Source of the DNA: Pandoraea iniqua
Lineage (GTDB): Bacteria; Pseudomonadota; Gammaproteobacteria; Burkholderiales; Burkholderiaceae
DNA: 59,712 nucleotides
Assembly (NCBI RefSeq): GCF_902459685.1
Contig: NZ_CABPSF010000013.1
Location: 1-59,712 of the forward strand
Direction of reading: 5' to 3'
Below the pieces are notes generated by a model. It was not told the origin of the DNA and did no database searches. It saw only the letters and a program-made list of their open reading frames with translations. How positions within the stretch are numbered: position 1 is the stretch's first letter; every line of letters begins with the position of its first letter. Of this stretch, positions 53,257-59,712 are shown one piece after another. The position numbers and the translations under genes are program-made.

Positions 53257-53661
53257 TCATATCGTCAACAGGCATTCATCCCCATCAAACGATGCGTCCG
53301 AGACCCTACAGAGATAGAGACGCTTGATCAGCAGCGAGCGATCAAACTCGAAGACGTCAACATACTGAAACTTACCCCCAACTTTGAAATCTAGTTGGAT
53401 GTAGAGCGACATGAGACTCCCCGCGAAATCTCGGCGACAGATTCGAATCAGATCGACTTCATCGGCGGAATCCGCCAGCCGCCGCTCATACTCCCCGACG
53501 GACATCACGCCAAGCTTGTGACTCACGATGCTCGCGCCAGGTCCAAAGAGTTGGGCAATCGGTTTGCGTCCCTTTATCGAATAGAAGTACTCGACTGCCC
53601 GTTCCCACGTAAGATTTACTGTCAAATGATTGATCCATAAGTGAGCATCTCCTGCCGTCAC
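53257..53661 (-). CDS. Hypothetical protein (134 aa)
   Basis: Soluble, well coded: AHLWINHLTVNLTWERAVEY, GASIVSHKLGVMSVGEYERR, FQYVDVFEFDRSLLIKRLYL. Resembles immunity-type single-domain proteins in composition but matches no family I know. Isolated gene. Confidence 0.55.
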   Translation of the reverse strand: MTAGDAHLWINHLTVNLTWERAVEYFYSIKGRKPIAQLFGPGASIVSHKLGVMSVGEYERRLADSADEVDLIRICRRDFAGSLMSLYIQLDFKVGGKFQYVDVFEFDRSLLIKRLYLCRVSDASFDGDECLLTI

Positions 53662-54177
53662 CGGTCACTCGGCACGAATACCAGCATTCATCTCGCCCTC
53701 GCAAACGTCGCACACCCGCTTGCACTATAGCGTTAGCGAAATCGGCATGGCCTCGCTGCTGCAAACTTCAAGAACAACCTCACCGACGTTGAACAGCGTC
53801 GATATCCCAAGGAGCCAATATTGCCCCAAAGGGCAACTGCGCGCGGATCGTAATACCTTGTCCGGCGCACGTGCTGCATCACTCAACCCAGGCATGGACT
53901 CCACAAAAAATCGCCCTCCTGTTGAGGCATTTCGCATTTCACGGAACGCTGACATCCATCGCAGCACCCCTCGAGTACGATCGGGCTTGAATCGTACGGA
54001 AGCGATTCATCTCGCAGGACAAAGCCCCGGCTGCGCCAACCAGCCGGGGCTTTTTTTGAAACTTCGGATCTGTTGAATTGACAACATCTAGGCCACCTTC
54101 GCAATGCGGTGGCTGCACTGCTGTTACCTCACTAGGGCTCGCGAGGGGCTCTTGCTGCATTAGTCGGGGGTGAAAAT
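53662..54177. other. Intergenic stretch with strong terminator
   Basis: A minus-strand frame at 53725-53967 (SMPGLSDAARAPDKVLRSAR...) is a weak gene candidate. A 13-bp stem AAAGCCCCGGCTG/CAGCCGGGGCTTT (54021-54053) followed by seven T is a strong plus-strand terminator with no obvious gene upstream, so a small RNA is possible. Confidence 0.5.
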
Positions 54178-54828
54178 TTGGATCTTCGCGACACTATCGA
54201 GACGATCTTCGATGCGAAGGCATTCTGTCGACCGCTTTTCTTCACCTATCCGGGCGGCCTTCGCTTCGAGCTATCCGAAAGTGGCTCAGCTATCCCACAA
54301 TTCCTCACCGCGATGCGAAAAGCACGCGAGATATGCCTCGACCTCTTCCCCTCCACGGACACCATCGTTGCATGCCTACGGCGCCCCACACGTCAAAGTG
54401 AGGGACTTATGTCACATCGAGCGACGCTCTCCGAGATTTTGGCAGCAGGTATTACCATCCCAGACGAACGCTCGATTTGGACGGACTCTATCGAGCCGAT
54501 TGACTGGCTTGATGCGAATGATGAGGAAGTTATTCTCAACGTTGCCTTTCGCACGGAGGTTGCGCTGATTCCGAATCTCTTGTGGTGCGCCCTCAGCACA
54601 CAGTTCGGATACATCCGTCCTCAGCCATATTGCCAAGTCTACCTCTTCAATCTCGAAAAGCGGATCATGGCCCTTCCCTACGACGATCGCGGAATGGACG
54701 TCGTTGGCCCCAATCATGCACTGCTTGCCGCCATCTTTCGGAAGCATTACCGATATTTGCTGGAACACGACATCTCAACGATGCGCCAAACATTTCGGGA
54801 CGAAACACTCCGGCCCCTCCCGCGGTAG
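54178..54828 (+). CDS. DUF3885 family protein
   Basis: TTG 54178 start with GGGGTGAAAAT before it. CRPLFFTYPGGLRFELSESG, QFLTAMRKAREICLDLF, VAFRTEVALIPNLLWCALST, YLFNLEKRIMALPYDDRGMD, VVGPNHALLAAIFRKHYRYL: the DUF3885 pattern. These single-domain proteins are often near toxin loci and are thought to be immunity-related, although that is unproven. 216 residues, normal. Confidence 0.75.
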   Translation: MDLRDTIETIFDAKAFCRPLFFTYPGGLRFELSESGSAIPQFLTAMRKAREICLDLFPSTDTIVACLRRPTRQSEGLMSHRATLSEILAAGITIPDERSIWTDSIEPIDWLDANDEEVILNVAFRTEVALIPNLLWCALSTQFGYIRPQPYCQVYLFNLEKRIMALPYDDRGMDVVGPNHALLAAIFRKHYRYLLEHDISTMRQTFRDETLRPLPR

Positions 54829-55056
54829 TCATGTTTGACATTCTCCTAACGCGCCAAGCGAACCTGTCGATCTGTTTCACCCGAGCAAGCGTGCCCCCCC
54901 CTTATAGCAAGCCAACGCGTGCCGACGACTCCCGGCCAACCGAGTTCCAAATTCTTACTCGATGGAGAAGGAAGACAAGAAACCTCTCATCAACCGCACT
55001 TTTCTCCGCGAAAGAGAGCCGCACCAAATCCACTCTCTTGACCCGCTTCGCCGGTA

Positions 55057-55524
55057 GTGAAAAGATTCGTCAACATGGTTAGCAAGACGTTATCCCGCAC
55101 GCTCTATGGGGCTATCTGGCTTGGAATCGCAGGCCCGCCGATGGGTGGGGGCGTATTAGGCCTTTTCGTCGCCGTCAGTGTATTGACGAAGTCACACGAA
55201 TCTGTTTTCGTTACGCTCACGTTCGGCCCATTGTTTTGTGCGTTTGGATCATATTTTTTCGGCGGCATTCCAGCAATCCTGGCGGGCGCAATCATTGCGC
55301 TAGTATTTCCCGCCCTCGCGAAATGGAAAGGCGGAATCACCCTTTCGGCATTACTGTTGGCGTGGGTTATTACGCTTTCCTATATCACGTTCGCGACCCG
55401 CAACGCGTTTGGCGCCTACGATTGGCCTTGGCACTCATTGCTCGCATTACTCAGCGCCCCTGGCGCCTTATCCCTATGTAACAGGCTGCACAGGAAATTC
55501 GGCCCACCCGAATGTGACATTTAG
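55057..55524 (+). CDS. Membrane protein (about 150 aa)
   Basis: Four spans (LYGAIWLGIAGPPMGGGVLG, VFVTLTFGPLFCAFGSYFFG, IPAILAGAIIALVFPALAKW, ITLSALLLAWVITLSYITFA). Starts GTG 55057 or ATG 55075. Soon after DUF3885 on the same strand; a C8 run at 54894-54901 lies between them. No family identified. Confidence 0.6.
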   Translation: MKRFVNMVSKTLSRTLYGAIWLGIAGPPMGGGVLGLFVAVSVLTKSHESVFVTLTFGPLFCAFGSYFFGGIPAILAGAIIALVFPALAKWKGGITLSALLLAWVITLSYITFATRNAFGAYDWPWHSLLALLSAPGALSLCNRLHRKFGPPECDI

Positions 55525-55759
55525 GCGCCAAATCGGGTATCGCGAAATGGCTCAGTCGAGACTACCGGATCGCATGCGCGCATGCCAATGTAACGATATC
55601 GAACGCTTTCCATGCAATCCAAAATCTCTTACCAGAATGGCATCAACGGATGCCCCCCCATGGCACAGAGTGCAGACCAGTTTCAATTACGACCCTTCGG
55701 ATAGGAAACCCTGCCGGGCAGGTCATTTCGCCCTCAAATCATCGATTCCGCGAGAGGAA

Positions 55760-56764
55760 TCACCGTTGACGCTCGTCCTTCGTCGACTGTCGGTTGGAAA
55801 ACGCTTGGAAGATCGCCCAAGCATCTTTCGATGCCTTGGCTTGCCACTCCTCTATCGCATCCTTAGCTGCGAAGCGGAGCAGTTCGCTTAGGTCACTATC
55901 AGGGGGATCGACGACGGTCACATCGTGCGCTCGCATCATTGCATAATTGGCTTCCGTGCGGGAGACCGCCGATGCGCGTTGCAGACGTTCTGTTTCCGCC
56001 GCCGCGTCCAATACCGCATGTCGCAGCCTGGCTGGAAGTGCCGTCAGACTAGACGTCCGGATCATGGCAATGGAAACCGGGCACGCGTAGCGGATCGCGG
56101 TGAATGTGGAAAGGTAGCCAGCCAATTTTTGACCAGCACCGCCGTCACCGGACGACATCACAGCGTTGAACTCTCCGTCTTCGAGCAATGGGAATACTTT
56201 CTTGAGCGGCATCTGCTTTGCCAAAGCCCCCGCTTGTCGCATCACACTCTCGGAAGTTTGATCATACGTTCTTATGGAAAGCGTGGAGAGGCCTTCGGGC
56301 GCTCGTATTGGTCGCTTCGACCAAAGACCAGTGGCAGGCCAAATTGAGAGGTAGAGCAATGTTATGCCGCGTTTGCGCAACTCGGCCTCGTATAGTGGGC
56401 GCGCGCGTTCATTCAGATGAACTGCATCCTCCGTTGACTGCGTAATGAACGGCAGTGCCGGGAGCTCAAAAATGGAGCTGGAACCGTCTAACGCACTCGT
56501 CAATGCATCTCCCCCAGTTGTCTCATTGCGCTTAATCGACGCGATCAACTGAGCGGAAGAAATGTCTGAGCCAAATGACGGTATGACCTCAATCTCGCCG
56601 TGGGATTTTTCTTTGACGAGACGTGCAAACGCGGAGAGACCCTCCCCAGAGACTGTCGATTCGGGGTATTCAGTGGCCATAGCCCATCGCGTTGTGGGAG
56701 CTCCTTTAGCAGGATCCCCCAAGATCAACACCATCACGTAGACCGCCGAAAGCGCCCCTCGCAA
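55760..56764 (-). CDS. TRAP transporter substrate-binding protein (DctP family)
   Basis: With TTG 56764 as start the product is 334 residues, usual for DctP, and begins with a signal peptide (MRGALSAVYVMVLILGDPAKGA). RWAMATEYPESTVSGEGLSA, HGEIEVIPSFGSDISSAQLI, GITLLYLSIWPATGLWSKRP, IRAPEGLSTLSIRTY (with the conserved Arg), FNAVMSSGDGGAG, CPVSIAMI. It captures an organic acid in the periplasm. No DctQ/DctM permease genes are nearby, so it is an orphan. The open frame extends to 56977 but that part is not family-like. Confidence 0.72.
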   Translation of the reverse strand: MRGALSAVYVMVLILGDPAKGAPTTRWAMATEYPESTVSGEGLSAFARLVKEKSHGEIEVIPSFGSDISSAQLIASIKRNETTGGDALTSALDGSSSIFELPALPFITQSTEDAVHLNERARPLYEAELRKRGITLLYLSIWPATGLWSKRPIRAPEGLSTLSIRTYDQTSESVMRQAGALAKQMPLKKVFPLLEDGEFNAVMSSGDGGAGQKLAGYLSTFTAIRYACPVSIAMIRTSSLTALPARLRHAVLDAAAETERLQRASAVSRTEANYAMMRAHDVTVVDPPDSDLSELLRFAAKDAIEEWQAKASKDAWAIFQAFSNRQSTKDERQR

Positions 56765-57307
56765 AATGAGCGCAAACCGCTCGCTAAGTAAGTGTTCAGC
56801 ATCAGTGCCCACGCATTTCTCCAAATTACCCTTTCTGCAGTCGACCAAGGCTGATACACCGAATCGAGTCAAAAAGGAAGAACCAGACCTACGCGCAGTC
56901 AGCGTAACAACGTGACGAACAAAAACAGAGCCGCGCTCGACGGTTTCCACGAATTTCCTCATAAATTCGGCCGACACTCGTGTACGCGTCGCAAGGTGGC
57001 TCGATATGGCACTGCCTTCGGATCACGTCGCTCAATTTGGGGGCGTTCCTCGCGCGCACATCCGATGCCCCAACCTTGGCAAACCATCCCGATATGAAGC
57101 GGAACATTTCTGCGACGCCGTAGTTGTCACTCGCCACGCACTATTCTTCAGGACATTGACATTCAGTAATATACATACTGAGCAGCGACAGTTCTGGGCC
57201 GCGCCTTCGCGCGCCAAGGCGACACCGCGTACTTTGACCGCGCTCCGCCACTCCGGATCAGAACTCCCAGCGGTTCTATTGGAGTTCAACAGTATCTGTC
57301 CGTTGAA
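56765..57307. other. Gene-poor stretch upstream of TRAP gene
   Basis: A minus-strand frame from 57107 to 56889 (MFRFISGWFAKVGASDVRAR...) is a weak candidate. Otherwise nothing. Confidence 0.35.
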
Positions 57308-57334
57308 ATAAAAAACCCCGCCAAACGGCGGGGC
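57308..57334 (-). terminator. Terminator of higA
   Basis: Minus strand CCCCGCC-GTTT-GGCGGGG (57316-57333) followed by T-rich bases (TTTTTTATTT). Confidence 0.85.
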
Positions 57335-57397
57335 AAAATACGTGACAAACGAACGGGTTGATGAATGCGCGGCTCACGCTACCGCGTATTGCGCATA

Positions 57398-57715
57398 TCA
57401 AGCGTGCGCAAGCTCCTTCGGAAGACGGGCCGGAGCCACCTTGGGCGCACCGTATTCACGCACTTGCCGCAGATCATGATCGGACTGCTGCGCGATCCAC
57501 GCAGAGGCTCTACCTCCATTCTCGACGCCAAGCCACAACTCTAGACGCAATGCCATGTCGATCGAGATGCCGGCATGCCCATTCAGGACTCGCGACAACG
57601 CAACGCGACTCACGCCTAACTGCTCAGCAGCCTGACTCACGGTAAGTCTTAGCGCCGGCAAAACATCTTCGCGCAAAATCTCACCGGGATGCGGCGGATT
57701 GAACATGTTGTTCAT
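57398..57715 (-). CDS. higA: HigA family antitoxin, orphan
   Basis: 105 residues: FNPPHPGEILREDVLPALRL, TVSQAAEQLGVSRVALSRVL, NGHAGISIDMALRLELWLGV, the HigA/VapI HTH. Normally preceded by HigB; no HigB frame is found to the right (57716-57860), so it is an orphan. A near-palindrome just upstream is a probable self-operator. It may protect against a HigB encoded elsewhere. Confidence 0.85.
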   Translation of the reverse strand: MNNMFNPPHPGEILREDVLPALRLTVSQAAEQLGVSRVALSRVLNGHAGISIDMALRLELWLGVENGGRASAWIAQQSDHDLRQVREYGAPKVAPARLPKELAHA

Positions 57716-57727
57716 GATAATTTCCTC

Positions 57728-57741
57728 TGTCTATATATACA
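57728..57741. promoter_or_regulatory. Probable HigA operator / -10 region
   Basis: TGTCTATATATACA: near-perfect 14-bp palindrome 13 bases upstream of the higA ATG. Confidence 0.55.
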
Positions 57742-57866
57742 CCCGCCCCGTTTGATTCGCGGACGGTATTTCTCATCTTTTGCGCAAAGAGCACACGGGC
57801 ACATGATGCCGCGCGCAATATCTGCCTCGGATCATTGGCGATGTGATCCAAAGAAGTGGGAACTGC

Positions 57867-57903
57867 AAAAGCCCCGGCCACTCTTCCCCGGCCGGGGCAT
57901 TTT
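57867..57903. terminator. Bidirectional-type terminator
   Basis: 8-bp stem GCCCCGGC/GCCGGGGC (57871-57878, 57891-57898) with A run left and T run right. Confidence 0.8.
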
Positions 57904-58308
57904 GCTTTCTGGAATAGCGTCAGATAACGCCGCCTGATGTGCCTCCGCGATTCTGCGCGTTGTCATGAGTGGTGGCTTTTCAGCACGCTCAAGGACGAAG
58001 GCTACCTCGATAAGGAAATCGGCCGCGCAGGCGGTTTCGCTTGGATGCGGAGCGATGTACTCGTGGCGAAGCTAGGCCGAACCACTGCGTCAGCGCTGAT
58101 CTGAATACGAAAGCCCCGCTCGAATAAGAATCTGGGCTTTCTTCAACTGGCCCGAAAGCCCTATGATACGCAGTAGCGGAGACAATGGGGAAGATCCCCC
58201 TCCGATATGCTATCGACCTACTATCACGTCCTCGGTCGAGCTTGTTGATTGCTGATCCTGTTCACGAAGTCACCGCTCCCACGATGGCTCGAATCGAACG
58301 ACCGAAGG
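57904..58308. other. Stretch with gene fragment and terminator
   Basis: Plus strand 57960-58104 reads WWLFSTLKDEGYLDKEIGRA and GGFAWMRSDVLVAKLGRT, a fragment without start. Stem GAAAGCCC/GGGCTTTC at 58109-58141 may end the minus-strand gene at 58309. Confidence 0.4.
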
Positions 58309-58749
58309 CTAGGCTGCGTTTTCCACCATCAACTGCTCAAGTCGCTTGCAGGCATCGGCGATCACTCCAAGCCGAACCTTCGCTAGTTGTCGATCGTATT
58401 CGTTAACCACTCTCGTCAGATCATCCATGAGCTCGCTGGGTACAGCCCATTCCCCTTTCGAATTGGCGACAAGCAACACAGATGCGAGATCGCGCTCCGT
58501 CCTTTCGAGAATGTCGCTATGAAGCTCTCCGTGACCGGCCTCCGTAACGAACGTGGCAATCAAGATGACTTCAGCCAGAGCATTTATCAACTGACGACTA
58601 GCCTCCCCACTGCGCAGGCGCTCCAGTGAAAGCCTCACGCGAAGGACGATCCGTTCTGCCTCCCTCCTCGGCATCGGTAAAAGTAGCGCGCTGGATCGCC
58701 CCCCGGACGAGCGCATTTGAACCGATCGATGACTCTTCTTCGTTGACAT
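58309..58749 (-). CDS. Conserved protein usually annotated Fis family regulator (146 aa)
   Basis: MRSSGGRSSALLLPMPRREA, LRVRLSLERLRSGEASRQLI, NALAEVILIATFVTEAGHGE, NEYDRQLAKVRLGVIADACK. I recall this protein family as common on Burkholderia and Pseudomonas mobile regions and labelled Fis-like, though it lacks an obvious Fis HTH. Mostly helical and cytoplasmic. Confidence 0.7.
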   Translation of the reverse strand: MSTKKSHRSVQMRSSGGRSSALLLPMPRREAERIVLRVRLSLERLRSGEASRQLINALAEVILIATFVTEAGHGELHSDILERTERDLASVLLVANSKGEWAVPSELMDDLTRVVNEYDRQLAKVRLGVIADACKRLEQLMVENAA

Positions 58750-59269
58750 TGACTACTCTTCTCTAGCGTAAACCGAATGGCACAGGCGGAATTTTCTCCG
58801 GCAGTACCCTATGTCTTCAGTATTGAGATATTAGAACCCGCGGATCCCTTTTGCACAAAGCGGATTCCCACGACGGCAGGTATGGATCTGCCCGTTGACC
58901 TCCGGTACGCACAGAGTTCTAGATTGGGGTCAGATCATGCCGCTGGTGCGTTGCATCACACCGCGCGTATACCCCGCATTTTTGCGGGTTTATCCACATA
59001 CATCTGCCCGCAGCGCATCCAATCGCGGAATATTCCATTGCACACGAAACCTCGTTGCAGCGGCGACTCAGGATGATGCGAAGAATCCCACACACCGCGA
59101 TGCGTCCACATGCGGTCCCCATCTTAATGAAGGCACGGGAGACGAGGGGCAGTCAATTGCACTGGCGGCCATCGCATTCACTCAATGCATCTTCAGTCGA
59201 ATACGTTGCCCACATTCGACTGCGAATCGAGCTGTACCGTCGCGCGTTGCGTTGCTTGTCTAGATGAAC
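58750..59269. other. Gene-free stretch
   Basis: No gene is convincing on either strand. Confidence 0.5.
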
Positions 59270-59301
59270 AACAGGCTCGCAGCGTTAGCTGGGAGCCTGT
59301 T
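59270..59301 (-). terminator. Terminator after right-hand autotransporter
   Basis: 9-bp stem AACAGGCTC/GAGCCTGTT, 24 bases after the stop codon at 59326; T tail weak. Confidence 0.7.
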
Positions 59302-59325
59302 CGTGTTGTCGCTATCCTTCGCGAG

Positions 59326-59712
59326 TTAGAACTTCATTCTGAAGCCGAGATTGGCCTTCACGTTGTAGTTACCACCAAAGTGATTGACCGACGTGTTCAC
59401 CGAGCTCTCGCCGTACACCGTGTACTTGTTATCCGCCCACGAATACGAACCACCCACGCCCGCGCCCATCCACGTTCTGTCAGTCCTCGTGTCAAAGTTC
59501 ACACCCGCCACATTCACCGACGACCCACCGAGCATCTCCTGATAGACGTTCAAAATGCCGTAGAACGACGCGTTCATGGAGCGCCTCTGACTGTCCTTCC
59601 ACGAGTTCGTATAGTTCGCGGCTACCCCCAGTCGCCCAATCAGGCTATTGCTCCCGTGCATGCTCACGTCACTTCCCCAAGCATCCTGGAACGCGCGAGC
59701 ATCGATCGACGA
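59326..59712 (-). CDS. Autotransporter beta-barrel C terminus, runs off right edge
   Basis: The last 128 codons of a type V autotransporter: alternating beta strands (LIGRLGVAANYTNSWKD, WMGAGVGGSYSWADNKYTVY, NYNVKANLGFRMKF) ending in Phe, the outer-membrane barrel signature recognised by BAM. The rest lies beyond the window. Same strand as the autotransporter at the left edge. The two are separate genes. Confidence 0.92.
   Translation of the reverse strand, partial: SSIDARAFQDAWGSDVSMHGSNSLIGRLGVAANYTNSWKDSQRRSMNASFYGILNVYQEMLGGSSVNVAGVNFDTRTDRTWMGAGVGGSYSWADNKYTVYGESSVNTSVNHFGGNYNVKANLGFRMKF

Overview
The window looks like accessory chromosome of a Burkholderiales bacterium, most likely Pandoraea or a close relative. 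This rests on overall protein style, a pbpC-yfhM pair, ESPR-type autotransporters and moderately GC-rich DNA; it is an inference, since no rRNA or species marker is present. The window is bounded by two incomplete autotransporter genes on the minus strand: the left one shows its 5' end (1-1160), the right one its beta-barrel end (59326-59712).

Layout. 1-12 kb: small probable immunity and stress proteins (Imm32-like, Dabb, lipocalin-like, DUF4240), a fatty-acid hydroxylase, a PDZ-tailed secreted protein and several short coupled genes. 12-18 kb: cytochrome b561, then an intact D-serine dehydratase gene with a divergent LysR regulator lying between two dead IS66 pieces. 18-24 kb: very small membrane proteins, secreted proteins and a frameshifted DUF4272 gene. 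24-34 kb: the conserved core, penicillin-binding protein 1C (interrupted by a 5-base repeat) with a 2004-residue bacterial alpha-2-macroglobulin, plus small exported proteins. 34.5-37 kb: an AT-rich beta-propeller gene and a membrane protein. 37-42 kb: an intact GbsR/MarR regulator operon with membrane proteins and an SDR-DoxX fusion, an XRE regulator, a glycosyltransferase. 42.5-52 kb: a decaying mobile zone with a broken FMN reductase, a Pro/Gly chimeric tRNA relic beside tRNA-Ser(UGA), a toxin-antitoxin operon with a dead toxin, an IS3 fragment, a resolvase fragment, and many small intrinsic-terminator transcripts. 52-59 kb: GNAT acetyltransferase, DUF3885, an orphan TRAP binding protein, orphan HigA and a Fis-annotated regulator.

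Three things stand out. (1) At least six related short minus-strand units of about 100-150 nt end in similar intrinsic terminators and carry pyrimidine-rich CCUC/CCUCC loops; they look like a multicopy small-RNA family. (2) Seventeen runs of seven or more C were counted by eye on the plus strand and no G run of that length; 16 of 17 follow a G. They sit in intergenic DNA, dead IS or broken genes, and several coincide with frameshifts. They are either contingency tracts, a slippage footprint, or sequence error. (3) Broken genes are unusually dense: about a dozen are frameshifted or carry a stop, twice with TGA where a Trp codon is expected.

Functionally the window reads as a reservoir of orphan immunity-type genes and mobile debris between two large surface proteins, with a few intact housekeeping or catabolic blocks (dsdA, pbpC/yfhM, GbsR operon) embedded in it. 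All family calls are from reading the sequence; no search was run.
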